Assembly: GCA_023213395.1 (NCBI GenBank)
Contig: CM041465.1
Location: 233,561,741-233,625,740, forward strand
DNA from: Cycas panzhihuaensis
Taxonomy: Eukaryota > Cycadophyta
DNA: 64,000 bases
Direction of reading: 5' to 3'
Shown here: one piece after another, positions 33,054-44,639 of the stretch
How positions within the stretch are numbered: the first letter of the stretch is position 1
Layout: each line of letters starts with the position of its first letter
The notes under the pieces: generated by a model
Told to the model about the DNA's origin: nothing
The model's input: only the letters and a program-made list of their open reading frames with translations
Databases searched by the model: none
Position numbers and translations under genes: made by a program

Positions 33054-34240
33054 TCTAAATAGATATAACCCGCTTCCAACATTTTGTCAAGTTCCGCTTT
33101 CACTTTCTCTTTGTATTTCAGATTCATCCGGTATGCCCGTTGTTTCACCGGTTTTGCGTCTTCCACTAGATCGATATGATGCATTCCTATCTCCGGAGGA
33201 ATGCCTTTCAGGTCTTTATACGACCATGCGAATACGTCACGGAATTCTTCGAATAACTGCTGGGCTTCTGCCACCGTTTGAGGATCCCAATAGTTTCCAA
33301 TTCGAATGAACTTAGGATTTTCTGAACTACCAACATTAATCTCTATAGTTTTCAACTTTGTTATACCCACATCTTCTACATTTCCGGTTTTGTGTCCCGG
33401 AGTGTCTTCTAGCTTTCTTTCTCCAACATTGAATTCTGTAAACTCTGCAGGATAATTCATAACCTCTTCTTCTTCACTATGTGTAGACTCTACCTCTTCT
33501 TGATCTGCTAGGTGTTGTTCTAATTTTATACTCATTACCCTAATATGTTTAAGGATTTTGTCTATTTCTTTGTTATCCGAAGTATGCCTAAAGGTTTTTA
33601 TGAAGGATTTCTTTAGGTTTCCCCAAGTTATATCTAAGTTTTGTTCCTTCCCTAGGAACCAGTCCTTCGCTACTCTCCCCAAGGTGTGGTAGAAATAGTT
33701 AGGCCAATTCAGTTTAGGTATACTTAAGGATCTCCATTTTTGTTTACAATTCTGTATATGTTTCCTAGGATTGTGACCTACATAGAATACTGGGATGGTT
33801 AGTTGGGTTGGATGATCGAATCGTATTCAAAACATCGTTTGTAATTCTTGCCAACTCTTAAGAGTGGCTTGGTGGGATAGGTACCAATACCAAGCTCTTC
33901 CCCGTAAGGTTAGGACTAAGTCCTGCTGCCATTGGGTTTTATCCCAATTCCCATGATCCATCCAATACTCAACACAATGCGTTAAATGGGTAGTCCCATA
34001 TAACTGCTCCCCATAGGAAGGTTTCACATAGTTCCCAATATAGATGTGATGGTTTATTTCCTCTGGGATAATGACTTTACTATCTAGACCATAATCGCTA
34101 GAAGTACTTACCAGCAATCCTCCTTCCATTTCCCCAGTTTTGGCGCCAATGGTTGGAAGAGATCTGTGGCTGGGTGGGTGTACCTCTAAGGAAGAGGAAG
34201 AAGGAATATTACTTCCTTCCTCAGGTTGTAATAAGGGGTA
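33050..34240 (-). pseudogene. gypsy-B block with two gag-like segments between protease and RT
   Basis: One reading frame of about 390 codons with a single TGA (33824-33826). It opens near 34240 ('EEGSNIPSSSSLEVHPP'), overlapping the end of the gag-protease frame (34221) in another frame. It contains two segments built like retrotransposon gag cores: 'LTLRGRAWYWYLSHQATLKS' with 'WQELQTMF' (about 33900-33827), and 'PNYFYHTLGRVAKDWFLG' with 'WGNLKKSFIKTF' (about 33720-33600). An acidic stretch and the usual pre-RT linker ('FRDVFAWSYKDLKGIP', 'YKEKVKAELDKMLEAGYI') follow. A gag-like module here is unusual because the element already has its own gag upstream. Confidence 0.65.
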
Positions 34241-36527
34241 GGGAATCTACCTCAGGACCCACGCCTGAAGTAGATGGGATGTCAGGATTACTATTAACTA
34301 CAAAAAAACTACGAAAATTATTAGGTAAACTATGGGTTGGTTGGTCTAGGTTGTTATCAATTTTTAAATTATCGTTAGTTAGCATATACTCAAAAGAATC
34401 TGAATTATTATCAATGTTTGTAGATACACTTTTAGATAGCAAATTACATCTATAGGAAGAAGAGTTTACTTCATACGCATCCTGAAGCCAGTAATCCACG
34501 AACCTCATACCGTGTTCGTCGTCAGACGAGTTGTATATCTCTCTGAAATCTGTTGGTTCTTCTTGCTGGTGATTCTTTGATGTGGTGGGCTCTTCTGCCG
34601 TATGGTAGATATGTTCTTCCCCAATGGAAGAGAATGTTGTGTCGCTTGCTACCGTTGTGTTGGATCCTTCATCTGGAATCATTTCAATCGTGCATCTTCC
34701 CAGCATTGGCAATACCACTTTGTTGCCGCTGTCAGATAGAGTGAAGGTTACGTTTTTCCAATTCTGAAGGCATTGCGTTTTATACAACCATGGCCTTCCC
34801 AACAGTGCTGGATAGGGTGTTGCTCCTTTCTCTGTTTCCACAATCGTGAAGTCGATTCGCACCACTATCCTTGCTACATCCACTTTGATGTTGGCTAGTC
34901 TGCCCATAGGTCGTACCAATAGTTCATTCGCCAATTTCAGTGAATAGGTCGCCGCCTCCAGCTTCGGGCTTCCCAATCTACGCCATGTTGTAGTTGGTAA
35001 CACGTTCACTGCTGTGCCTCCATCAACAATTACCCGTGGGAATGTTTCCCCCAAGACTGACATGGTTACCATCGGATCCATATCGAATGATGGTATGATT
35101 TGCTTCAAACTCTTAGTAATTCCCCTCTGTAACACTCCTCCTTTGATCCAATCAATAACTTGGGACAGAGGAATAGTTAACTGAAGCTGTTTTACCAAAT
35201 TTTCCATCAATAGCAACATTCTGGGGATATCCTCTACTGGTAATCCTTTAAAAAGCTCTTCCATTTGCACCATTTGGGGTTTCGCCTTAGGTTCTTCCGG
35301 TAAATTTTCTTGTTCCTTTTGTTTATTTTTTCGTACATAGACGTATTTCGTTTCCGGTTTACCCATTGGTAATACATTCTCCTCCCAGACTAGGCCATCT
35401 AACACTTGTTTCGCTTTTCTATATCGATCCATTTGTGTCGGTGGATCTGGATATCCTTCATTCAATTTCTCTTTTTGTTTATTTTGTAACTTGACATTTT
35501 TCGTCTCCGGTATGATCGTCATCAAGTTGGTTGCTTTAGCTTTCCCTTTGCAATCCTTTGTTTTGTGGTCACTCGGGCCACGATTCTGCTCTGACGGCTT
35601 CTGTTCGTATTCTTGTTTTGTTGGGCATTCTGACTTCCAGTGCCCAAACTGTAGACAGATGAGGCATCTTCCCATTGGCGGTTTCTTCCTCGAGGGTTCT
35701 GGTGCGACCCTTGTTGTATACACATTCCGAGGTGGGTTGCCTCCCCTTCCCCGACCTCGTCCTCTGAATGCTTTTCCCCTGGGATTGTAGAAACAATCCT
35801 TAGTAGTATGTGTGTCAACATCACATATATGACACCATCTTTCTTGTTGGTGCAACGCACTGTTTTTTAAATTTAAATCACATTCCCTGGTGGTATGTGA
35901 ATCCTCTTCGCAAATGTGGCACCACTTGGTTACTCTTCCGGTGTGCTCTTTCTTTTTTTGTGTTTCCTCTTCTTCACGGTTATTCCTAATTTTCAATCTG
36001 ACCACCTCTTTTCTTAATGCCTCCAACTCCGATTCCTCTTCTGCTACCCCCACAGCGGAAGGTCGGTTATCTTGGTTTTGCTTCAGTTCTCTAATCTCGT
36101 CCTGTAACCTCAGCAGCAAGGAGTCTTGTCCTCCCGCTTGTGCGTCCATTTCCATTTCAAAATCTAAGGCTAGATTTTGAGCATTCTTGAATGATTTCAG
36201 TGGATGAGCATGCATCATGGCTCGTAACTTCTCATTCAACCCTCTTACAAAGTAATTTTTCATATTATGATCTGTTATTGTCTCATTGATCATACTAGCC
36301 GCAATAATTTTCATTCTGCTAATGTAAGTTAAGACAGATTCTCCCGGCCTTTGTTTGATTTCTCTTAACGCAATCTCCACTGCTTCATTACTGCGAAATT
36401 TCTGAAATCTCTCTTCGAATGCTTTCTTAAGTTTCACCCATGGCGCATTCTTATTTGTTTCCTTATACCACGCCAAGGGTACTCCTCTCAATGTCTGAGA
36501 ATCGTGCTTTAATTTCGTCTTAAATAC
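34221..36527 (-). pseudogene. gypsy-B gag core, three zinc knuckles and aspartic protease
   Basis: Long frame; reading is open from about 36527 without an ATG ('HDSQTLRGVPLAWYKE'), so it continues an upstream gag. The gag core reaches about residue 120 ('SVLTYISRMKIIAASM', 'YFVRGLNEKLRAMMHA'). Three CCHC knuckles follow: CHICEEDSHTTREC (about 35925-35884), CHICDVDTHTTKDC (about 35838-35797), CLICLQFGHWKSEC (about 35668-35627). The retropepsin region has 'RVIVDGGTAVNVLP' (D-G-G in place of D-S-G, near 35035-35000) and 'PALLGRPWLYK'. A Ser/Asp-rich tail ends at 34221. Confidence 0.9.
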
Positions 36528-36591
36528 GTAATTCTTTTACATCAATAAGATTTTGAAATAGATACACATGCTCGCATTGCGTCAAGTATCA

Positions 36592-37278
36592 TTAAAAATC
36601 GGTTCCCAAAGTCTCTATAGTCATCCATTTTGGGAGATTGTAATCGCCCCCACCTGATGGTGATTTTTCCTTTCTTCCCTCCTTCGGGGATGCACTGGAA
36701 GTGACTACCGCTGTAGTATCCTTCCCAAACAGCGGATTCTTGAATGGAGTTTTGATATGTATTGGTTCCACTACGCCTGGAACTTGTATTGTCAATGGTG
36801 TTACCGTAATATAAGATTGATCAGATCCCCTTTCTGTCGAATCTTCGAAAAGCTGTCTCGTTATCTTATTCTCCCAATATGCCGAGGGACCTTCGTTCGC
36901 CTTCTTGTCGCTGTCACCTGGGTCCTTCGGGCTGTCCTCCACTGGTATACTTCCCTCTGTTAAGATCTCTTGATGTTTTTCATCCACTTTTGGTTTGCCT
37001 TCAATCTCCGGGCTAAACAAATCATCTCTGATTGGGGCTGGTGTCAATACCATGCGTTCGCCATGAGTTTCCTCCTCCTGAGGTGTCTGGGCTCCACTTG
37101 CCTCAGATCCTTCAACGGACTGTCCCTTAGTCTCGTTGTTTTGCCAACTTAACCTCCTCCCCCTTCTGAGTTTTGATTCTTTTGACCATCTTAGTGCCCT
37201 TTGTCTACTGGTCTCCTTTTCCTTGGGTGAAGTATCCTTCTGGGGCTCCTCCGACCTTAAAGGCCTCTTAGGTGGCAT
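36592..37278 (-). pseudogene. gypsy-B gag N-terminal part
   Basis: 228 codons from ATG 37278 ('MPPKRPLRSEEPQKDTSP'), 122 bases after the PBS, so this is the natural start of gag. Highly charged and low in hydrophobics, ending 'LPKWMTIETLGTDF' then a stop. A frameshifted segment at 36590-36530 ('YLFQNLIDVKELRI') joins it to the gag core. N-terminal acidic/basic regions of this kind are common in large Tat/Athila-type gags. Confidence 0.75.
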
Positions 37279-37399
37279 TGGAAGGTCCCCTGGCTGCCGG
37301 TGGCTTAGTTACAGCCCGCCATCACGGCCTGTGGTCCTCTACCCTTTACACATACTTTTCTTTAAAACCCCTAAGCCCTGTCCCTCCTCAACGGACGTA

Positions 37400-37412
37400 G
37401 GCAACGGAACCA
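37400..37412 (-). other. gypsy-B primer-binding site, tRNA-Asp type
   Basis: Minus strand tggttccgttgcc, one base inside the 5' LTR. The plant tRNA-Asp 3' end predicts tggcgccgttgcc, so there are two mismatches, both in the gcgc part where CpG decay is expected. The match to tRNA-Met is poor. Asp-type PBSs are known in Athila/Tat-like plant elements. Confidence 0.65.
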
Positions 37413-37413
37413 A

Positions 37414-38225
37414 TGTTGACTTAAGGATTCCACACCCTTGTGGGATCAATACACTTGTCAAGGTTACACAGCGCTATAGTCTAGTTCAGGATACTGTCAA
37501 CATGGTTATTCACATACATTCCACATCTATTTCACAGAATGATACACAACAGTACAGAAATCAATACATACTCAGCAAATCATCATCACAACACCAAGAA
37601 TACACCATTTTCCACGTAACTCTTCTTTTTATTAAGTAATCAAGTCAATTTACATAGAGGCTGGAATGCATTCCTGTGCATTCCAAAGAGCATACTGATC
37701 CTTCATTACATATGCGTACCGGATGGTACTTATCATACGGTGATGCTCCAAATGGGTCATCATCGTCATCTCCTGCACCTTTGCGTACTCGTGATAATTG
37801 GCTCTCACCCTAACTTGGTGAATCATGCGTACCTCCTTAAGTACTCATGTTGGTACCTTTTGGCTAAAGGGTTATGACTGCCTGTCATTACCGTACCCCT
37901 TCAGTCATGCGTACCCTTTCACTAATCACTTGTTTAGGCACTTAATTAATCATCTTCTGTGTCCGTACATCCGTACGTACGTCCGGCACCTCAACAGGTC
38001 TTCACTGGTCCCTTTGAGTCATGCGTGCACGCCGCTTTGGTTCCGTTACGCGTTGGTACGTATCATCATACGTGCCGTTCCGGTGCACGCACTGCCATCG
38101 TGCCTGCATGCTGATTTTTACGCGTTACGCCTCGTGCGTACCTCCGTGCGATGCACTGCACAACTCAGGTTATCTGACCTACCTCTGGTCCTCACACAGC
38201 CATTGGATCACTTTTGACTCCAACA
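37414..38225 (-). repeat. gypsy-B 5' LTR (right)
   Basis: 812 bp, starts tgttgacttaagg, ends gactccaaca. It pairs with 23095-23917. It contains the same dense cgtac words; region 38021-38150 differs strongly from its partner while both sides match well. Confidence 0.95.
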
Positions 38226-38230
38226 AACAT

Positions 38231-38905
38231 ATGGATATTTTGTGGCCATGCTCAAAGTTTAATACATAAATAAAAGTCTTTTATAGAATGAATGATTTGG
38301 ATAGATTTGAAAGGTACTCACCTCTTGATAACATATTTATTTGATCATAAAGTTCACTTGGGCTCAATGAATATTAGTGGCTAACTTTGTGGCTTCAACT
38401 TGTCCCTCATGGCACTTCTAGCCTTGTGGCTTCACTGCTTCCTATTTCTTTTGCCTCCATACAACCTTCTCTTCCTCCATTTGTCAAGAATCAAAAGAAT
38501 CCCCCTCTTCTAATTCATGTGTGCTTTTATAGTAAAAGGATCCACCTCCATCCAGACTATGTGAGAAAATTCCACATCAATGCTTGTGTACCATATCCTT
38601 ATCCCACCTATAGTTAGATAATTGAACTCTCAAGTAGTCTTTGAGAAGATTCTTTCTTAATAATTGTGCAACCTTAACACCATAACTCTGAGCCTTCATA
38701 TAGAGATTTTAACCTTGAAATTTGACTTTGAATCCTAAGCTTGAGGCATTTACCTTAGCAAATTAACTTCTAGGTTAATTTATTGATTAATTATACAGCT
38801 AAATTTTGTCCTGTAACATAAGCTATAATTGCTAAAGCCAACCTTGCCTCTCTAGTAACTACTTAAAAAGCCTTCCTAAATAGTAGGAGCCCATCTTTCT
38901 AGGGC
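38231..38905. other. No feature recognised
   Basis: Flank right of gypsy-B. AT-rich, only short random frames, no known domains. Confidence 0.4.
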
Positions 38906-39157
38906 AAAAATCTCTTAAAAATAATTTATTAGCCCCCTCCATGGGACCACTAGATTAACCCCCCTAGATTCTCATCCATTGAGGGTATATTTCATTGCCA
39001 TTGGGTTGTCACCTAGTCATCTACATAGAAATATTCACTACACTTAATGATGCAACTTGTTATACATGTGTTCCTTTATTAGTTACAGTAACTCCATTTG
39101 ATACCAATGGAGTTTTCTTTAACATGGTTGGTGGATGGTCATCAAATTCTCTTAGGT
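38906..39157. repeat. 250-bp direct repeat, left copy (R1)
   Basis: Matches 42258-42510 at an offset of about 3,353 bp (shared words 'gccccctccatggga', 'aatattcacta', 'ttggtggatggtcatca'). Roughly 80-85% identical by eye. The pair encloses the hAT pseudogene. Confidence 0.8.
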
Positions 39158-39599
39158 TTCACTTCTTGGTGTTGATTAGTGTTACTGGCTTTGCACACTT
39201 GGTTAGCAGGGTGCACGAACCTAGTTCATACCTGAACTGGGTGTAGCAATTCAGGTTCAAGCTTACTTGAGCCTTGCATTGGGTTTAGTCAAGTTGAACC
39301 TTGTCAGATAGGGTTTGCTTGGGCGAAACCCTCATGGTTGAGCCTAGTTCAACTAGTTGCACCCCTTCAAATCACTCAAAAAAAGAAAATTAACATTTCA
39401 AAAAATTTGGAGGACTCCAAAGTGTAATCAACAACTTTGAAACTAAATTGGGGTACATAAACCCACTTTTAGGGTTTGGGAGGTCATTTCAACATTTTTT
39501 TTTGCCTCCTCCTTAACAATTGATAGGTGGAGTTTGAGGAGAAACTAATTGGAATTCTTTCCAAATCAAAATCTAACACAAAGGAAAAAGTTCCATAGG

Positions 39600-41660
39600 A
39601 TCATGGAGGGTGTATGGATTGGATCTATCTTTGCAAAATGTCCTTGATGGAAGTATGTTACCATTATGTAGTAGAAGACAATGGTAAGGGATGGCACCTA
39701 AAAAATCCAATTCAATTTTTACAAGTCTCCTCCAATGACAGACTCATGCTACAGAGTAAAAGCCCATTTGTGTAGCTTGAAGGGATGCGGGTTTCAAATT
39801 TGCAGTGAAATAGTTCATGCCCAACGCTAGGTTTTTATTGAGGAGCAAATGAGAGTCAATGGTATACCCACAAGGAACCCCTCATCTGCTTTTGTTCAAG
39901 GAGGGCATTTTTTAATACCTCCTTTAGCCACTGTTTCAACTTCATCTTTTGTGCAACCACCTCTAGAATCATCCAGGTGAAAGAGGCTTATGCTACTTGG
40001 AACTAATCCTATACAACAAATGTTTGGCATAGAGGCCAGGGAGGAGGTAGGCTACACTATTGTAGAGTACTTCTATGGATGTGGAATTTCGTTTACCATG
40101 GCCTATTTTCCATATTTCGAAAAAATGTTTCGTGCCATTAATAATGGCCTTGCAAGATATGTATCTCCTACATATAAGAGAATTTGCACCAATTTGTTGG
40201 ATGATGTCAAGGATTGAGTGCACAAGATGGTGGAACCTATTTGTAACACATGGTCCATTAATGGTTGTAGTATGATTATGGATGGTTGGATTGATGCACA
40301 CAACCATCCTTTGCTTAACATCATTATTTCCTCTCTTGTTGGCCCTTATTTTTTGAGAGCCATGGATTGTTCAGGGCAAGAGAAGAATGTAGAATTCTAG
40401 GTCAAAGCATTATCTTTCACTATCAATGAGATTGGGTAGGCCAATGTTGTGTATGCCATCATGGATACTACTCTAGTTTGCAAAGCTATAAGTGTGTTGA
40501 TACATGCTAGGTGCACTATAATTTCTGAACTCCTTGTTATGTGCATGCATTGAATAAAATTCTAAAGGATACTTGTAGAATTGATTAGGTGGTCAAATTG
40601 ATTTTAGATGGGAGAGCCATCCAAATGTTTGTGTAACCACCACTAGGCATATGCAATCTATATCATAAACATGCACATGTAGAGTTATCCAAACTGATAG
40701 GCACTCGGTTTGCTTCTTACTTTATTCTCTTGTAGCAGTTGGTGGAGGTGAAGGAGTCATTGGGCCATATTTCTTTCAACAAATACTGAAATGTGTGGAA
40801 GTAGTTGACCTTTGAATAGGGCTTGTACATTAGACATCTCATTGTAAACACTACATTTTGGGTAGATGTCAAGTTCTTGTTGCAATTTTTGGAGTTGATT
40901 GCAAATATGCTCTAGTCTGTTTATACAGATACATCGTGCTTGGGAGAGATATACAAGGGCATGGATTACATAAGTGAGAAGATCAAAGATATTACTAACC
41001 TTTGAGATGTCAACTTGTACCCTTGTTTGTAGAGGATCATTCATCAAATGTGGAATGCTCTTAATACACCATTTCACATGGTAGAATATGTTATTAACCC
41101 AAAGTGGTATGATGTAGAAAAGGCGAAGAAAAGGGCACCAGATGAGCATTTGTAGGTGATTGTGGGGTTTGTACATGCAGTCAAGGAGATATATGGCACA
41201 AGACAAGAGGTAGTGACTATTAGAGAGCAATTTGTAGCATTTGTTTATGCATGGGTTGCATTTCAATTGCTTGCAACATTATATGAAAGGAGTTTGAAGG
41301 ATCCCACATATTGGTGGACATTGCGTGGGCATGAGATGCCACAATTACAGTGTTTAGCATGTTGGTTACTGTCTCAGGTGGTGAGTTCCTTAGCTTGCGA
41401 GAGGAATTGGAGGACTTAAAAATTCATCCATTTAGCCAGGAGAGGTCGATTGGATGTGGCGATGGTAAAGAACTTGGTGTATATTTGCAACACTTTTTGA
41501 CTCTTATCTCTCAAGGAAAAGGATTACATTGAGAAGCCTTTTGCGTGTTGGGATGTGTCTTCCAAAGACACTGCAGAGGAGGGCAAACATGGCGGCATTA
41601 CATATTGACCACCACTAAATCCAAAGGAGGGGGGCCTTAGATCTACTAGTGATGAGGATT
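39600..41660 (+). pseudogene. hAT-family transposase pseudogene (BED, DUF659, hATC)
   Basis: Broken plus-strand reading in the order of plant hAT transposases. BED-type zinc region near 39750-39810 ('CYRVKAHLCSLKGCGFQIC'). DUF659 region at 39990-40395 ('VEYFYGCGISFTMAYFPYF', 'SMIMDGWIDAHNHPLLNIII', 'FLRAMDCSGQEKN'), where the Asp-Gly-Trp is family-typical. The middle is heavily decayed. C-terminal dimerisation at 41060-41580 ('INPKWYDVEKAKKRAPDEH', 'DPTYWWTLRGHEMPQLQ', 'VVSSLACERNWRT'). At least eight stops. GGTTC/GAACC words are dense at 39215-39350, like hAT subterminal repeats, but terminal inverted repeats and an 8-bp target duplication were not found. Confidence 0.88.
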
Positions 41661-41973
41661 GGGGGCATATGATCCTCTATTTGTACATGTACACTTTTCA
41701 CTTTTAGTTTGCTATTATTAGTTTATGTCTTTATAGCTTTGGCGCTTATCATTTTGTTACATAAATATCATAATGTAATAATGATAATTTGGTTTATTTT
41801 CATTATAATTGTAAATTGTTTAATGCATCATTGTGTATATATGCATTTATTAACTTTATTACATAATGATTAATCTTAGATTCTTAATGGCTATTATTGT
41901 ATTAATTTATTCTATTTTTATTTTTACTTACAAAATTATTCGAACTACCATTTTGCATGTGTTTAATGATTAT

Positions 41974-42024
41974 TCTCTCTCTCTCTCTCTCTCTCCATAT
42001 ATATATATATATATATATATATAT
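41974..42024. repeat. Compound microsatellite (CT)n(AT)n
   Basis: About 11 CT units (41974-41995) followed by about 14 AT units (41997-42024), then a T-rich run. Simple slippage repeat near the 3' side of the hAT remnant. Confidence 0.95.
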
Positions 42025-42257
42025 TCTTTTTATTTTTATTTTTTTTTTTAATTAAAAAATTAGCTACACCCTCACCCACAAACCCTATTTTTAGAGAGAA
42101 GAGTTGGATTCTTTGAACCCTCAAATGCACGAACCCACAAACCTAACAACCTTGAGTTCAAGGTCTAATGCAATTGGTTGTGATTGTCTTCAAATCAAGT
42201 CCAACACAAGGGTGAATTGCACTCACTAACATACAACTCAATAGGTGGAGATGGTGC

Positions 42258-42510
42258 CAAAATCTCGTTGAAAATAGTTGCTTAGCCCCCTCCATGGGAT
42301 CACTAGGTTGCTCCCCTAAATTCTCGTCCATTTAGGGCATGCTTTATTTGCCATTGGGTTGTAACCTAATCATCTATACAAAAATATTCACTAAACTTTA
42401 ATGATGCAACATGTTATAGATGTGTTCCTTTACCAGTTATAGTAACTCTGTTTGACGTTGATGGAGCTCTCTTTAACGTGATTGGTGGATGGTCATCATA
42501 TTCTCTCAGG
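42258..42510. repeat. 250-bp direct repeat, right copy (R2)
   Basis: Partner of 38906-39157. It is preceded at about 42195-42240 by a segment ('caagggtgaattgcactcac') that also recurs around the copia-B insertion (42570-42591 and 47786-47806), so this was a small repeat cluster before copia-B inserted. Confidence 0.8.
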
Positions 42511-42591
42511 ATGCACTTGCATATGTCAATTGAGGTTAGGGTTGAAGGCAATTTCTTGTGATTCATTGGTCAGTCAAGTGCAACTTAAGGG

Positions 42592-42782
42592 TGTTAAAGT
42601 ATAATGTTTTATCTAGAATTAGTTGAGGGTAATGTAATAACCCCTCTTTATGTAACTTAGACAAGTGTCTAGCACGTGTCAATAGGACACAATTCGGTTA
42701 CAATTTCTCAATGTATATTTAAGGAGAACATCTCTCATAATAAAGAATCACTCATTCGTCAATCTATATTTAAATTCTAACA
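42592..42782 (+). repeat. copia-B 5' LTR
   Basis: 191 bp, tgttaaagtataatg to ttctaaca. A TATA-like 'gtatatttaaggag' lies near 42712-42725. The PBS tgttattagagc follows at 42783-42794, two changes from the iMet consensus. Confidence 0.92.
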
Positions 42783-43480
42783 TGTTATTAGAGCAAGTCA
42801 ATCTGCTTGTTTGAGAGAGGGTTTCCTATTGAAAGAAGATAGAGTTGTTTGTGTGGACAAGAGACATTAATTGTCAACTATCAGTGAAGGAGTCATTTGA
42901 CAGACAAGACATTTAATTTTCAAGCTAGACAAAAGACGAACAAAGCAATTGTATAGACAGTATGAAACTATATGGTCGTACGGACATCCAAAATCAAAAG
43001 TGCCTAAAAGTTTACGAAAATTAACCAACAAGTAGATCTCGTTGTCTTGAACGTTTCCTTCTGCATTGAAGTGATTTGAAGCCGTTTTCGAGGCCTTTTT
43101 GCCCAATTTACCGTCATGCGGGTTTAGAGAGGAAATTGTAGATTTCTCTCAAATCAGACCCAGAAAATGGGTAAAATCTATCACAAAACATTCCTTTATT
43201 TAATACGAAGATTTCAAATCCAAGTTTAAGAAGATTGATTGAAGATTTTTTAAGTTTGGATCATTTTTTCAAAAAACCCTAGCTGCCCCTTCAAGGTTTT
43301 CGAGGCAGTTTTCTCCCAAACAGAAAATAATTTCTCAAAGAAAATTACATATTCAGACTCCTTGAGAAGAGTACTTTATTTTGAGGTACCTTTTGCTCCC
43401 GTTCGTACACTTTCATTTTGTATGGAATTTCGTACAACTGTATGACCAGCTCCTGCCTTTGTCTAATATCTAGTTCAAAA

Positions 43481-44515
43481 ATGGCCTTCTTTATCCTAGC
43501 TCTTGGTGAACAAGACAAGATGACTGAAAATAATTACCATGTGTGAAAAATCAAGATTGAAACTCTCTTAAGGGCAAAAAATGCTTGGAATATAACAATT
43601 GGGGATGAAACTAGACCTCAAGTTGTTGGCAATGCCCAAAATAGTTGGGAAGAGAGAGATAATACATGGGTAATAACATTAAAATTATCTATCTCTGATG
43701 CCCTTCTCATTTATGTTGAAAGATTGAATGCTTCCTTTGCAATTTGAAAAATGTTTGAAAATATGTATAGTCAAAAATGTCAGGCTAGAATCATAGCTCT
43801 TAAAGAAGAACTATTCAAATTATACATGAAAGAAACAAAAACTATTTCAGAATTCGTTCACAGAGTTATTTTAGTCAAGAATGATCTATTGAGTGTAAGA
43901 GAAAATATATTAGAATAGGAAATTGTAGAGATGGTTGCCAACAAACTCACAAAATCATTTGATGTTACAGTTAACACTATAATTAATAATAATCAAATTG
44001 AAACAATGTCTTTGAATACCTTAACGAGGTTGCTTCTGAGACAGGAACAAAGGAACAAACAATATAAGGATGGAATAGAAATAGAAGATGCTTTCGTGAC
44101 TAAACTCAATATAAGACCTATAGGAAGAGAACAAGCTCATGGACGTGCACGTACACTAGATACCAGAAGCTAATCTCGTGGAAGATGGTAGGAAAATAGA
44201 GGGCGAGGTCACTCAATTCCCCCTAGAGATGCAAGGGTTTGTTTCAATTGCGGGAAACCTAGTCATTTTTCAAGCAATTGCAGAGCATTTGATGTCCGCT
44301 ATCATTGCAGATAGCTTGGACACTATCTTTACCAGTGCTTGTAGAGGAAAGTTGAGATCTAGAGAGGGAAACGACTAGTGGGAAATTATAGCAAAGAACA
44401 AGCAGATGAAGATGAGGAAGAGATAGCCTTCATTGTTGCACTCACTGCTAGTCTTGAAGACGAAGAAGTATGGTACATTGATTCTAGAGCCTCAAGGCAC
44501 ATGATAGGGTGCGAA
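43481..44515 (+). pseudogene. copia-B gag and protease start
   Basis: Frame from ATG 43481 ('MAFFILALGEQDKMTENN') with stops near 43543, 43745 and 43916. Gag core 'ARIIALKEELFKLYMKE' and 'LTRLLLRQEQRNKQYKD'; an intact first zinc knuckle CFNCGKPSHFSSNC at 44240-44281, with a damaged second knuckle after it. The protease site reads WYIDSRASRHM at 44471 (D-S-R instead of D-S-G, one G-to-A change). All of this stays in one frame, so point mutation rather than shifts killed the N-terminal half. Confidence 0.88.
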
Positions 44516-44639
44516 GATTGATTTGAATCACTCAAACCTTATTCCTCTAACAAGTCTGTAGAATTCGGAGATAAGCATCCCCTCAACATCAAAGGGGTTG
44601 GGACAATAGCTATTAAATTAAAATGTGTTGTTTAGAAAA

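Larger units (their letters stand above)
23095..38225 (-). mobile_element. Large Ty3/gypsy retrotransposon (gypsy-B), minus strand, with nested insertion
   Basis: 15,131 bp in total, about 10.5 kb without the nested element at 25413-30036. LTRs of 823 and 812 bp share TG...CA ends; the flanking 5-mers aacat (23090-23094) and aacat (38226-38230) are identical, a perfect target duplication. Order on the minus strand: PBS, gag, protease, a gag-like block, RT, RNase H, integrase, a GTAC-rich hairpin array, a 3' accessory ORF, 3' LTR. RT before integrase defines Ty3/gypsy; no chromodomain was seen. The 3' ORF and the Asp-type PBS point to the Tat/Athila side rather than chromoviruses (inference). 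Frames are broken in several places. Confidence 0.95.

Noticed and set aside
30600-37278. Endogenous pararetrovirus (Caulimoviridae) origin of gypsy-B
   Set aside because: A true integrase, LTRs, PBS and target duplication are present and no movement-protein domain is seen; this is a Ty3/gypsy retrotransposon.
40757-41266. 169-codon minus-strand ORF
   Set aside because: Antisense to the hAT pseudogene, Cys/Tyr/His-rich low-quality composition, no domain.
38906-42510. The 250-bp repeats as LTRs around the hAT region
   Set aside because: No TG/CA ends, PBS, purine tract or pol between them; the enclosed gene is a DNA-transposon transposase.
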